Assembly (NCBI GenBank): GCA_907165275.2
Contig: OU015652.1
Location: 2,433,001-2,497,000, forward strand
DNA length: 64,000 nt
DNA from: Zygaena filipendulae
Lineage: Eukaryota; Arthropoda; Insecta; Lepidoptera; Zygaenidae
Direction of reading: 5' to 3'
Shown here: piece by piece, positions 12,865 through 24,000 of the stretch
Layout: every line of letters starts with the position of its first letter
Position numbering within the stretch: the first letter of the stretch is position 1
Program-made: the position numbers and the translations under genes
The notes under the pieces: model-generated
Told to the model about the DNA's origin: nothing
Databases searched by the model: none
Seen by the model: only the letters and a program-made list of their open reading frames with translations

Positions 12865-13175
12865 TTGAAAGGCAAAATTCTAATTAGTCCGTCAGTTAGA
12901 AAATAAAAAAAACAATAGACACGTGTTTTTTGCTTTTTTAAATAAATTAAAATATACAGAAATAAAGCGCATTAAAGTTTAGGGTGAGGGGTCGTGACGT
13001 CACTAACCGCAAAACCGCCATACAAAATGTCAGAATAGTGACGTCACGCGAAATTTCAACTCAGTATATCGCCGTTATTTTTTGATTACGTAAAAAAAGA
13101 AAAAATACGTGTCCAATATTTTTTAATAATCTACAAGACGGACTAAAAAATAAAAATTAGTCAACATGTCAACAC
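12865..13175 (-). mobile_element. CRE-carrying MITE, family C copy 1 (reverse)
   Basis: Same family as 16,010-16,307, in reverse orientation. Recognised by TTCTAATTAGTCCGTCAGTT, AAGCGCATTAAAGTTTAG, TATCGCCGTTATTTTTTGAT and the GTTGACTAA end. It carries TGACGTCA at 12,995-13,002 and 13,039-13,046. It lies just below the candidate exon at 13,256. Confidence 0.7.
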
Positions 13176-13255
13176 AGTGTAAAGCGGTTTAGAATAGATA
13201 AAGAAATTAATTTACCTATATGAAAAGAACAATTATATTATTAAATAATACTTAC

Positions 13256-13343
13256 AGCCCGGCGATATTCCGTTCTCCTTCATAGCGCAGCGGAATGGAT
13301 AATAAGTGCCCGGCAGCACCTTGCCATACATTGTCCTATCCAT
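13256..13343 (-). CDS. Candidate first coding exon of an unrecognised gene (minus strand)
   Basis: Reading the minus strand from ATG at 13,343 gives 29 codons plus one base (begins MDRTMYGKVLPG, ends ENGISPG), then a near-ideal donor GTAAGTATT. Codons are more GC-rich than the surroundings and the peptide looks like ordinary globular protein. A promoter-like block lies just upstream (higher coordinates). I do not recognise the protein, and no matching second exon was found between here and position 1, so the gene would continue left of the window or have small exons I missed. It could be an alternative first exon of a larger transcription unit. A single short exon without homology is weak evidence. 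Confidence 0.4.
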
Positions 13344-13369
13344 TTTCGACCAATAGCGAGAATTGTTTT

Positions 13370-13640
13370 TTAGAAATAAAACACCCACGGGCCCGACACT
13401 AGGCACATCGCACCATAATCACAACCTACACCTTCCTGACGCTGTATTGATTACCGACAACGATGACGTCAGGAAATCGATAGATCCACATGCAATTTCT
13501 TCCCGAACGCTGGTGACGCTGGCGTCGTTCAAACAACAATCCGTTTTACTGTATAAACCTGGCACCAAGGACGCATCGTATCGATATGTCGTTGCATAAA
13601 CAAAACGTTTAATGACTTTCTATCGATGGGCCCACCCTAT
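13370..13640 (-). promoter_or_regulatory. Promoter-like block upstream of the candidate exon at 13,343
   Basis: A moderately GC-rich stretch holds TATCGATA at 13,579-13,586 (the DREF-binding DRE consensus of insect housekeeping promoters), further ATCGAT cores at about 13,476 and 13,621, and a CRE-type TGACGTCA at 13,464-13,471. Clustered ATCGAT motifs are unusual for this AT-rich window. No TATA box was identified. That it is a promoter is inference. Confidence 0.35.
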
Positions 13641-13875
13641 CGGTGGTCGATAAGAGAGTTGATAATGTGATAACGCAATGTCACGAGGGTGAGGTCGCGC
13701 CGAGGTGTTTACACGGAGTAGAGTATACGACAACGCGTCCCAACAGAGACTAAAGCCATCGGTTGTAGAGCGCCGCGAGCCACCGGCGTCGGCGCACGCC
13801 GTCGCCACTCGAACAACCACAAATACACACTGACAGAGTGACAGAACATTACAAATACTACAAAACACAATAGGC

Positions 13876-14335
13876 TAGTTGACTAAATTTTAGTTTTTAT
13901 TCCGCCGTTATAAGACAGGTACTATTTATTTCGAAACTAGCTGTGTCCCGCGGTTTCACTCGCGATAATTTCGGAGTTCCCGTGGGAATTCCGGGATAAA
14001 AAGTACCCTATGTCCTTCTTTGTACCCCTGACAACGTACATGCAAAATTCTATGATGATCGGTTGAGCCGTTAAAGCGTGAAAACGTAAGAAACAAATAA
14101 ACTCACTTTCGCATTTATAATATTAGTAAGTTTAAGGAGGTCGCGTGACGTCACGTCTTGTTAAAGAACGTAGTCATGACGTCACGAGCCACTACTCCTA
14201 AACTTTGATGTGCTTTACCTAAGTATTTCTTATTATTATAATTTGAAAAAGCAAAATATACCTACGTCACTTAGTTTTTTACTAACTGACGGACTAAATA
14301 GAATTTTGATTTTCATACCCCGGACACAATGCCTA
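13876..14335 (+). mobile_element. CRE-carrying MITE, family C copy 2, split by a SINE-like insertion
   Basis: The 5' end GTTGACTAAATTTTAG is at about 13,878. The body resumes at 14,131 (GTCGCGTGACGTCACG, CTAACTGACGGACTAAAT). The gap is exactly occupied by a repeat-A copy (13,936-14,130), so the MITE was there first. TGACGTCA occurs at 14,146 and 14,177. Confidence 0.65.
13936..14130 (+). repeat. Repeat A, full-length copy inserted in a family C MITE
   Basis: Complete from ACTAGCTGTGTCCCGCGG to TTTATAATATTAGTAAG with few differences from the family pattern. It interrupts MITE copy 2, giving a relative age. Confidence 0.75.
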
Positions 14336-16009
14336 TTGTGGTGTAGTGTAGATAAGTATTGTGCGTAGACTCTAGATACTACAAATCAGTATCAAGATCA
14401 GAATAACTATAACTGCAGACAAGCGCCGATAACCTGATAGGATGGAAATAGAAGCGATCAGTACAATAAATTAAAAAAGCAATTAAGAATGCTATCGAGA
14501 TGAGAGTTCAGATTGAGTGTCTTAAAACGGAAATACCAAGCTGAAGAGGCGAACTCAAAAAAGGGCGGATCAATCATGAACTCTGATGCTGGGACTTCTA
14601 AATCAGTACACAAACAGCTCCAGTTAAAATTCTATATTGTGCAGCGCCCATCGGCATCCGGCTAAAAGCAACCCGACCGCCGCCGCTACGACGCTTCGAC
14701 TGACAACGCTTCCGGATCATCTATCACACTTTCCTCGAAGTTGACAATCACAGCTGAAGGAAAAGTCACGCCTCCGACTTTGATCTACGACGTGCCGAAT
14801 TGCTTTCTCAAAAACCATTCATTAAGTGTTTCATACAGTCTACTAATCGAAATTAGGAACTTTAATGATTTCGAACCATATCAAAGGTAGAAACCGTTTA
14901 AAATATATGACACTTTAAGCGTTTAAATATTTTTTTTTTAAATTGGTTGGAAGAAAGATTATGATATTTTAAAATTTCCTTGACACAACATCCATTAAAA
15001 TTGTTTGGATTGAAATTTGAATAGAAAATTAATAGTAAAACGTGTACAACTGTTTTTCTCGTTCCTGTTTTACGACCAGACTACAGCTCTATTGTTTTAG
15101 TAGCGAGCCAGGGCTAAGGAAGTAAATATTTGAGTTGGACTTGTGAAGCCCGGTGCTAACTCAACCTAGTTACCGAAGACGTTAGAAACGCATAGCCAAT
15201 GCTCACGTTCCAATACGACGAAAAAAAAAACACTGGGCTTGTCTGAATAAAGTGCATAATCAGTTTTCACTTCATTCCTTATTTTTAAGAGGCTAAATCA
15301 ATAAACCAACCAAACTTAGCTACCTTCCAAAAGATTGCTTATGCAAAATCAATAAAGCAAATAATATGGGCAATCTTAACATCCACATACCCACTGTCAA
15401 GAGTAAGCTACTGTGTATCCACACAACCTATTTACATAGACATTATCACATATGTACAAGGCATATGGACGATGTGCGATTCTCAGAGCGACCTCAGACA
15501 TAAATCTTACATTACCAACTCTGAAACAGTAAATATTAAGTGACTAACAGATATGCGCTGTCGACAAATATTACACTCGTCCACTTACATTTTCTTTTTT
15601 TTACAATTAATATTTTATAATTTTCTAACACTGTCGAGATACGACCAACAAGTTTAAGGACTCAAATTAACGATAATTATTCAAAAATGAAACCACCATC
15701 AACCATCACTCATCAAAAGTAACCGTCGAAAACTAACTGCCAAGTTTTTGGCGGATTTTTTTTATTTCTGGACTCGTCGAAGGCCCGTTTTCTATGCAGC
15801 CTACGCGTGCACGACTGCCGTGAAAGTAAACGTTGACCGTAACCGTACACACTAATCGAGAAAGAACCCCGTGCGTGGTGCATGACGTCACTATATCATA
15901 ACCACTATCAAAGCTAAAATACCAACTCAAAGTAATACGCTTTATTAACATAATGATAATGATCTAATTCTATGATGATGATCACCGCCTATATAATAAT
16001 AATGGGCAT
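14336..16009. other. Intergenic, no supported gene
   Basis: 14,640-14,810 is locally GC-rich with short open stretches on the plus strand but stops in every frame; it may be an old retroelement remnant. The rest is AT-rich and unremarkable. Confidence 0.4.
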
Positions 16010-16307
16010 GTTGACTAATTTTTATTTTTTAGTCCCTCTTGTAGATTATTAAAAAATATTGAACACGTATTTTTTCTTTTTTTACGTAATCAAAAAATAA
16101 CGGCGATATATTGAGTTGAAATTTCGCGTGACGTCACTATTCCGGCAATTTGTATGGCGGTTTTGCGACCTCCTCATCTTAAACTTTAATGCGCTTTATC
16201 TCTGTATATTTTAATTTATTTAAAAAAGCAAAAAATACATGTTTATTGTTTTTTTTATTTTCTAATTGACGGACTAATTAGAATTTTGATTTTCAAAAGT
16301 AGTCAAC
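16010..16307 (+). mobile_element. CRE-carrying MITE, family C copy 3 (best preserved)
   Basis: TIR GTTGACTAATTTTTATTTTT at the left; mirrored GTTGACTACTTTTGAAAATC at the right. Flanks ATAATGGGCAT / mirrored ATAATAGGGAT suggest the true TIR is about 15 bp longer on each side. The body holds CGCGTGACGTCAC (CRE at 16,129-16,136) and GCGCTTTATCT. Non-coding. Confidence 0.7.
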
Positions 16308-16783
16308 ATCCCTATTATAACAAACATTGGTACGCTTAGCTTTTGTAAAGAGACTTCACGTTTACTAATAACTTTTGTATAGGTACCTACTTAACATTGA
16401 TTACCGTTAGGTAGAGCGGAGGTTTAAATACTTTTTTTTCTCATAAACCACTTTAAACATTTAGCTGGATCTGATGGACCCCTGCAGCTTTTACATTTAC
16501 TAACTTACTTCTGAAACCCGAAAAAAATATATGTTTATGGCAATCTGTGTTGTGGCTATTTTTCAATCAACTATGAGTTTAAAGTTTTCAAAAAAAAGGT
16601 GAGAATTTATATTGCTTTGATTATGCTGAGTGTGAGTGATGTCATTGCTAAGTTTCAAGGCCAGTCTAAAAAGCGTTTTCATCCAACAGTTGTGGACCCC
16701 CATTTTTTTTCCACGCAAGCGTAGCCCCCTGTCGGGCTCCCGTGGACCCCGGGGGTCCACCTGGACCACTTTGGGAATCAATG

Positions 16784-17013
16784 AGGTAGAGCTTATCTTA
16801 ACTAAAATGACACGCCCCACTACTCAATAAGCAGTTCTAGATGTCGGATATTATCGTGTATTGATAATTATCTCTTTTAGTGTAAGTGCGACGACACTAT
16901 GCGGCAACGAATGGCAAGACCAGATTTATGTGTCGTATCGATATTTTAAAGGGTGTGCGTGTGCGTTTGCCCGATGGAGGGGCGCGTCATTTTAGCTGAG
17001 ATAAGCTCTACCT
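16784..17013. mobile_element. MITE of 230 bp with ~40-bp TIRs
   Basis: Left arm starts AGGTAGAGCTTATCTTAACT; the right arm mirrors AGGTAGAGCTTATCTCAGCT, both continuing into AAAATGAC-CGCCCC. Non-coding. It abuts a GTGGACCC-rich repeat at 16,690-16,765. Confidence 0.65.
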
Positions 17014-17314
17014 AGTACCTACCTCTTTTTAACCGACTTCCCAAAAAGTAGGAAGTTCTCAATTCGACACGTATGTTTTTTTTTGTTTGTTACCTCATAA
17101 TATAGACTATTTTACAATGTACCTAATATTCTTTAGTGATGGAATCTAACTATAACGTGTACATAATATCCTAATTTCTATTCTTAAAAATAACAATTAT
17201 AGGTAAGTGATTTTTTTTAATATATCCTTTCAGTTGTTCCGCAGTCCCAACTAACAGACAGACGAAAATTTCACAGACACTTTTATTTATCACGTTATGT
17301 CCATCTCAGTATAC

Positions 17315-17425
17315 CTACCTACCCCTGAAAAAGTGCAGTATGCAAATTTTCACGATGATCTGTTGAGTAGTTAAGTCGTGAAAGCGTAACAAAGAAGCAA
17401 ACTCACATTTGCATTTATAATATTA
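17315..17425 (+). repeat. Repeat A 3' half
   Basis: CCCCTGAAAAAGTGCAGTAT, TGATCTGTTGAGTAGTTAAG and GCATTTATAATATTA mark the 3' half; the 5' half is absent or unrecognisable. Confidence 0.55.
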
Positions 17426-17970
17426 AAGACATAGAACATCTTAGTTGATGGACCTAAATAAGTACATAATTATACACAAGAAAGTTGTGGGGCTTTACTT
17501 ACACTATAGTAGATACCTTACTGTTGCTGACGGATTATTATTATTAAGGTGTGTCCTCATTTATTGCGACACGAGTGAATTAACGAAGCGGGACGATGTA
17601 TATGTAATTAAGTTAATTAACCTAAAATTAAGAGGCATGAAACTAATTAATGCGTGCAGTGCGTGGCATGTGGACGCATCGAATTGACAGTGCGTGTAAA
17701 AGTGCAATAGATACGTATAAAAATAATAGAATAGAAAAGTTAGGGTGCGTTAATTTATGCTTTATAGTGATCACGTCGCGCCGCTTAAGCTAGAAACACA
17801 TTATGAGACGCGACACGGTCGCGGCTTACTGTATCTGGTCAAATAGTATGATGTAGAAGTGTGCACCTTATTAATAAGATGATAACGTGCACTGCATGAG
17901 CATCGGATGTGTGCCATGAATCTGGGGCCGTATTTTTTAATCGCTGGAATTACTTTCGGACGGGGAATCG

Positions 17971-18025
17971 CAAGATTCACATGCGAATCCTTAAGAAATA
18001 TTTAAGGATTCGCATGTGAATCTTG
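17971..18025. repeat. Perfect 24-bp inverted repeat
   Basis: The 24-base arm starting CAAGATTCACATGCGAATCC (17,971-17,994) is exactly inverted at 18,002-18,025 with a 7-base loop. A second, imperfect pair with the same GCGAAT/ATTCGC words follows at about 18,027-18,090. Confidence 0.75.
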
Positions 18026-18817
18026 AGATTCGCGAATTCACGTGCGAATGCTCATACATTTTTAAGCATTCACATGCTAATCCTGCGCGTTCGTTAGATG
18101 TAGACGTAGGTAGGTACTATGGACCAATTGTAGATACCCATAGAATTTGGATATACACAAAAGACATTATGTGGAAAAGTGTTCCAAACTCGAAACACTT
18201 ACTTGTAAATCTTTTTCAGAGACTAAAAGCCTTAATGGTAAAATTCCGAAATCTCTTCTGTGATAATCGTTGATTTGTTGACGTTTTTTCAGTTTACAAA
18301 ATGTTAATACGTAATCGGCTGTAAGTTCTGTTTGAAAGTATTTGATAAATAAAATTAGTTTTATAAGTGCTGTGAATACATAGATAAATAGTGCCGCAGT
18401 ACACGGTAAATATAAAAACAAATAAATTTTCGTAGTTCAATGATGGATTCACGGATCAGTAACGTTAAAAAAAGAGTAATAAAGAGTAATAGTCTACCCC
18501 ATTTACTTAACGAGACTTGGTGATAACCACTAAAAGCTAAACACTCCCTATAGAGTGATTAATGACCCCGATCTAGGTCACTTCCCCACTTTTGCGGTAA
18601 TGCAAAACGACGCGTATCTAATTCAGTAAAAACAGAAGACAGCAGGCGATTGCGAGGATGGCGCCAATTCTACTTTTCACAAAAAAAGTCAAAATGTCAA
18701 TCAGTAAATGTTTGTAGGTATTTAGCTGTATTTAGGTATTTACCTATACTTTTATGTATATCATCCGATTTTGATTTATGAGATGTCATTAGATCGTCAG
18801 ATCTAGTCGTTCCAAGT

Positions 18818-18925
18818 AACAAATTTCGTGATAAAAAGTACTCTTTGTCCTTTCTGTATACCGCTGATAAAGTCTATTCTATACTATTATATAGTAAGTA
18901 AGGCGTGAAAAGGTAACAAACAGAG
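18818..18925 (+). repeat. Repeat A, degraded middle part
   Basis: GTGATAAAAAGTACTCTTTG and GGCGTGAAAAGGTAACAAAC identify it; ends are lost. Confidence 0.4.
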
Positions 18926-20651
18926 TTGCGTAGTATGGTCCATGAGGCTAAGGCTAAGAATTAGCCTCACATAGAAAAAAAGGTCATAAATAAATGTAAG
19001 AAACTGCAATTATTTTTCAATATTTTTGCCCACACATTTTTCAGAACGTCTGACTAAAGCTTCTAAACCACTATTACAAATATGAGACATCCTTAGAGTG
19101 AAACTGGTCGTATACCGCCTGTTTGATTTCATAGTCGCTGTTAAATCTATTACCCCTTAACTCGGTCTTCAGCTTTGAGAACGAAAAACAGCTGACAGGG
19201 CTATATGGTGGATTTTAATCTCTGTGAAGACACACGCTGATTTTTCCGCGCATTTTCACAAGACTTTTTTGCGCAACTGCCTTAGTAAGTCAGTAATGTG
19301 CCGCGTTCACGGTTGTATTTTTTTTTTCAATTTATACATATCTGCCATCAGCCATAAATCCTTACCACTTACCATATTACGGTCTTTAGAAAGTGTGGTT
19401 TGGTAATTTCTGTGCCACCACACCACAATTTCCACAAACCACAATTTCTTTCACTAATTTTTTGGAGTAGTCACCGTCACAGGACCTTCTGCATGTGGGT
19501 TTTCGTGATTTCGTCCCCAACAAAACAACTTAGACCATTTTTTTATTGTTGAAAATGATCACAAGTTACCGTAAACTACGTCTATTCTTTCTTTGATTTG
19601 TGTTGCCGTTAATACTTCTTTAATTTAAAACTTTATAACAGGGTGAAATTCAATTTGAAACATGTTTTATTTAAAACAACTCTCCTGAGTCGTAGTTTAA
19701 GCTCTCTTACAATTAAACATATTGAAGCAGCAAGTTGAAACTTTGTGTAAAGCTTGTTGAGGCTTGTCACTGACGCTCGCTTGCATAAAGATTAAGAAGC
19801 CAAGAACTCATGCACCGCACTACGTAAAATAGTATGACTATCCTTTATCCATTCACTAACTTTTTAGGGTTAAACCACCAAATTTATTCCTGAAAAGTAA
19901 GAAATCAGAACTCAAGTACTAAGTTTCATGGAAATAAAACTCACTTTTTTGATTTGCTGAAAGTTGGCAGCTCTTTTTGTCAACTGACCAGAACTATTAC
20001 TAAAACGTCTCACAAACTTTACAATTTAGCTGCATTTAATTAGAACTTACATGTATCCGCCACGTTCATGTTTAACCGGGTCTTAATTAAAGCCCGCAAC
20101 ACACGGAGCTTTAATATATGTCGGCATGAGGATAGTTTCATTAAAAATAACTGTTGCTTCCCGCTGTCGAATAGCGGTGGTAGTAAGTTCGTTCCCCCGC
20201 TCCACTCCATTGCCCGACTCGTCTTTGTTAGAACTTGTTATAAAATGCGGGTATGCTTAAGCGACGGTTCATTGTTACTTTGTGTTCGGTTCAGTGCAGT
20301 TATAGTGTCGTATCAGTGTCGTATCAATCTAGAGTGGCTAATAGTGATTACGTACGTGTGCTGTGTCATCTAATTGTTTCCAGAGGTTTACTTAAGTTGG
20401 GAGCACGGGCAGTGGAGGTGAGCGTTGATGCATTGGAAAGGGTACCCATTAAACCTACACCTGGGTCGCAAGTCCCAGGCACTGCTCCGTGTTCCCTACG
20501 GATATCTGGTATGCTGTACAACCTCTATGTTGGTGCAATTAATTGTAATAGTTTCTAGTTGGTTCTAGATGTGTCGCTCAGCTAATAGTCTCGGTCATAC
20601 CTTTCCCTGCCTTCAGTTATATTGTCATCAGTTAGTCAGCTATCGTTACAA

Positions 20652-20681
20652 TAGCAGATAACTATCTGCTGTTATCTGCTA
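20652..20681. repeat. Perfect 11-bp hairpin
   Basis: TAGCAGATAAC and its exact inverse are separated by 8 bases that include another partial copy of the word. Confidence 0.6.
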
Positions 20682-20820
20682 CTATATTCCTTCAGATATT
20701 CTACATATATATTAATATAAATTATAGCAAAGCATATTACGGTATATTTTCTATAGTAATCGACAGATGCAGCTATAAAATATAGCTTTATTATGTCACC
20801 AAAATATGTCGACCGATATA

Positions 20821-20900
20821 GCGCGATATATTTTCGTATAGCACGATATATTTTCGTATAGCACGACATATTTTCGTATATCAAGACATATTAACGTATA
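20821..20900. repeat. 20-bp minisatellite, four units
   Basis: GCACGATATATTTTCGTATA is repeated with one or two changes at 20,821, 20,841, 20,861 and 20,881. It lies about 45 bp outside the poly(A) end of the LINE fragment. Confidence 0.75.
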
Positions 20901-20942
20901 TTTTGACAAATACAGGATGTAATTTTTTGTCTGTCATTTATG

Positions 20943-21530
20943 TTTTTTTTTTTTTTTTTTTTTATTATTTATTTACTCAGAAATAACGGCGGCGAACATA
21001 AATTATAATACCCGCTGCGCCCGCGGCACCTGACTACGACGGATTTTCTTAACAGCATAAGCCACCGAGCTTAATCTACCTGATAAGTTTTCTAAATCTT
21101 ACACATTTAGTTTTATCACGGTTTAGTAATAAGTTGTTCGTATTAAACCAGTGTACTATTTTAGAGAGAGCATTGTTCTCATCGTCTACAGCCAATTGCT
21201 GTCTATTAACCTTAAACATTAAAGATGTATCATCTGCAAATAATATTATCTCATGGTTGTCCCTCACTAGATAAGGTAAGTCATTTATATAAACAAGGAA
21301 CAGGAATGGTCCTAATATAGATCCTTGGGGTACTCCCATTACAACGGCAGAACCATGTGATCGTTTTCCGTTGACCCTTTGGATCCTATCACTCAAGAAC
21401 GAAGTAAGAAGATCCAAAGCTACACCTCGTAGTCCGTAATAGTGTAGTTTCCTGACCAAAATTGTATGCTCAACACAATCGAAGGTGTTGGATAAATCAC
21501 AAAACACTCCATAAGCATCACGTGACCAGA
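20943..21530 (-). mobile_element. 5'-truncated non-LTR retrotransposon, reverse transcriptase fragment with poly(A) tail
   Basis: The minus strand codes about 150 aa of reverse transcriptase: FCDLSNTFDCV, GVPQGSILGPFLFLVYINDL, the catalytic FADDTSL (the YADD-type motif) and NNLLLNRDKTKCV, ending at a stop at 21,076. Upstream in frame DAYGV continues to about 21,530 and then coding ends, so the element is 5'-truncated. Downstream a short 3' UTR ends in about 20 T on the plus strand (20,943-20,963), read as the poly(A) tail. Motif order fits Jockey/CR1-like LINEs. No endonuclease or full RT remains, so it cannot move itself. Confidence 0.85.
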
Positions 21531-21732
21531 CCAGGCCTCAAAAATATTTACAATTAATTTAATTCCTGCATCAGTTGTAGAGAGACCACAGTAAAACATA
21601 ACTGTTAATGATGCAGCAAGTCGTTTTTATAAAAGTATGTGAGTATTTGGCTAAGTATAAGTTTTTCAAATATTTATAAAGTTTCATTATTTAGATCCAT
21701 TCTACGATAGTTAAAATTAGAACACCCTTTAT

Positions 21733-21977
21733 AAAGATAGATAGATAGCCTTTATTGCTGGTTTGTTATTTACAATAATAAACATATTAAACTGACACAT
21801 TACTAGGATATTTAAATGTAGTACTTATAGGATATATTTAGTTCTTATGTGTCTTTATTTTCCATTTGTCTTCTGACAAAGGCCTCCAATGCCTTCCATT
21901 TTTCTCTGTCCTGTGTTATTCTTCTCCAAGTTGCACCCGCTACCTCTTTTAAACCATCCTCCCATCTCTTTATAAAC
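21733..21977 (-). mobile_element. RTE-type LINE 3' end (C-terminus and short tandem tail)
   Basis: The minus strand reads RWEDGLKEVAGATWRRITQ then REKWKALEAFV and stops at 21,845. This is the conserved extreme C-terminus of RTE-like LINE polyproteins (W-x-D/E-D...AG..W...QDR..W). After the stop a 3' UTR ends in AATAAAGGC followed by a short (ATCT)n tail at about 21,735-21,750, the usual tail of this group rather than poly(A). It lies directly against the other LINE fragment. Confidence 0.75.
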
Positions 21978-23044
21978 CCTCCCTTTATAAAGAATATAGC
22001 ACAAATACGTGCCCATGCAATGATGGCTGCAGAGCGAATGAGTGCAAAAAATCTCAGACCAAATAAAAACTAAAGACGGAACGTCTTGAACAACGAAGTG
22101 AAGACAGTTGTGTATGAATGTGGTGCTTAGGAAAGTGCCACAACGATTCCCAGGTATGGTGTCTTTTTCTTGTAAGTGTGTGCATGTTTCTGTGTATGTG
22201 CACGGCGATGGTGTCTTTTTCCTGGCTTCACTTGTTTGTTCTACGCGTATCTTTAGTTTTTATTTGGTCTGAGGCAAAAATATATACATATTATAGCATA
22301 GCCACTGTCTGTGGCCGCTTGCTGTGCTGTAAGATATATATAATAGTATATATTATAACTAAATATAAGATAACTAAATGTAAGATATATATTATAACTC
22401 CGTGTGTTGGGGGCTTTAAGGTTTATTGAAATAACATTTTAATAAAATTTGAATTTAAATGTCCTAACTCCTACCTGTAGACCAGGGTTAATAAAAATAG
22501 GAAGAAATAGTATTTATAAGAACAAAGTATGCATAATATATTTAAAAAAACACGTCATTTTACCACGGAACAAGCTAAACTGGTTATGATAACAGTGCAA
22601 ACTTACCCAAATCGTCCATGCTTGGAATTGCACTAGTCCTGTTAACTTAAAGCTTCTAGTTTCTGCCACTGTAGCTGCCTTCGTAAAGTTTTTAGCGAAC
22701 TCAATGTTAAATCATAAAAATCGCAAATTATGCTGCTTAATTAGGTGCCGCAAATAAAAACAAATGTGAATGAATTCGTTCTGAAATCTCACTGAAGTCA
22801 ATGACAACAATTGACATTGACAACTGATAATTAATGTCAGACACAGACTGAATGACATTTGTTCAAAGGTAACTTTTAAAAAAAATCGACTGAATCGAGA
22901 ATTGCACATTTAGTAGTTCCTCACCATCATTATTCAAATAACAATCGACGAACTACTAACTACTGAATACTAATTTGTAAAGCGCTCTCCACATTCACTC
23001 GCGGTTCGCGCGCAAAGCCGCGAAACACCCGCAAACTATAAGTG
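21978..23044. other. Intergenic upstream of Lin-7
   Basis: Nothing coding is supported. 22,985-23,035 is CpG-rich (CTCGCGGTTCGCGCGC) and might be a promoter core. Confidence 0.3.
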
Positions 23045-23436
23045 TGGTATTCAACTATTAATTTTGTGAAACGGAACATTGCAACGAATCACCAATCACA
23101 GTCGCGCTTAACATATTACGTCACTTTTTTTAAACATTTACCTCTTCAGGGTAGGCAAAAGAAATTAAGTGCATACAGTCAACAGATATGTTCCTTTTTC
23201 TGAAGATTTTTTACTTTAAAGTGCATCGGTAAGATGCATTTCGATTCTTTACTGGAATTTTTGGAAGTAACTTGACACAGTGTCACATGACCCTATCAGT
23301 ACGACAGTGACATTTCTATCACAGATTAATAAGGCTTAATTTTTAACTAGTGACGTCATTCCGCATTTCGGCGGTAAAGTCAAAAGTAGAAAATTTGAAA
23401 CGCTCTATTTAATTAATTTATGCATATTTTTTACAG
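23045..23436 (+). mobile_element. Dispersed repeat, family D copy 1
   Basis: Shares with 39,450-39,885 (reverse) the words CAGATTAATAAGGC, TGACGTCATTCCGC, GAAACGCTCTATTTAATTAA, AACATATTACGTCACTTT and ATTTTGTGAA. CRE-type TGACGTCA at 23,351-23,358. It ends at the acceptor of the coding-like fragment at 23,437, upstream of Lin-7. Confidence 0.65.
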
Positions 23437-23690
23437 CGCCTATTACTAATGGATGAACTGCACAAAATATACCGCAAAGCTAACCTTATCCCGCGCTGTG
23501 TCACTAAACTATTGGAGAACCAACAGACGTTCAAAGCCATCTACGAGTTCATTAATGGACCTGTATCAGAGATAAAAATATATTAACTGGATTTGACATG
23601 GCTCCGGCCAAAATTTTGGAAATGACAACCAACGTTAAAGACCCGGGGAAGAAACATTTAGACTTGGCGTCAGCCTTGGGGGGGAAACCG
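23437..23690 (+). pseudogene. Coding-like fragment with a frame break, unrecognised
   Basis: After a good acceptor (TTTTTTACAG) an open frame runs from 23,437 to a stop at about 23,586 and reads as plausible protein (MDELHKIYRKANLIPRC at its start, ATG at 23,449). Just before the stop a second frame takes over (TGFDMAPAKILEMTTN) and runs to a stop at about 23,693. This is what a single ancestral ORF with one indel would look like. It sits directly next to a dispersed repeat copy (23,045-23,436), so it may be the decayed coding part of a mobile element rather than of the Lin-7 gene. The family is not recognised. Confidence 0.35.
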
Positions 23691-24000
23691 TGAAAAACCT
23701 GTAGAAAGGAAAATGGAAAACAAACACATCAGAGCAGGCTGTATGGACCTAGAATCTCTTGCCTTTCCCGAAAGGGGAGAATTATATAAAAAAAAACTGT
23801 CATTTCATATTATTATGTATTATGTTAGTATTAGTGTTCTGTGGTTCTCTTATTCGTCTGTGTTTCATATTTCAATTTCATCTATCGATCTAAAATTTTT
23901 AATTCACTAATTCTGCTTTCCCTTCAAAAGGCATGCATTAACTTTCAATTAAAACTAAATAAAAATCAATACACGGTGATATTTTCAGATTCTAGAGAAA

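Larger units (their letters stand above)
17030..20640. other. Intergenic, mostly unassigned
   Basis: Holds the hairpin at 17,971 and repeat A pieces. 20,150-20,560 is more GC-rich with short frames and TCAGT-like initiator words; it may be an upstream exon or promoter (possibly for Lin-7), but no splice partner could be tied to it. Confidence 0.3.

Noticed and set aside
13620..13868. 82-codon open frame on the minus strand
   Set aside because: Low-complexity mix of C, V and S, no homology; it lies in promoter-like DNA.
20253..20558. Open frames over a GC-richer patch
   Set aside because: Two overlapping frames, neither with a recognised domain; could be UTR, not supported as CDS.
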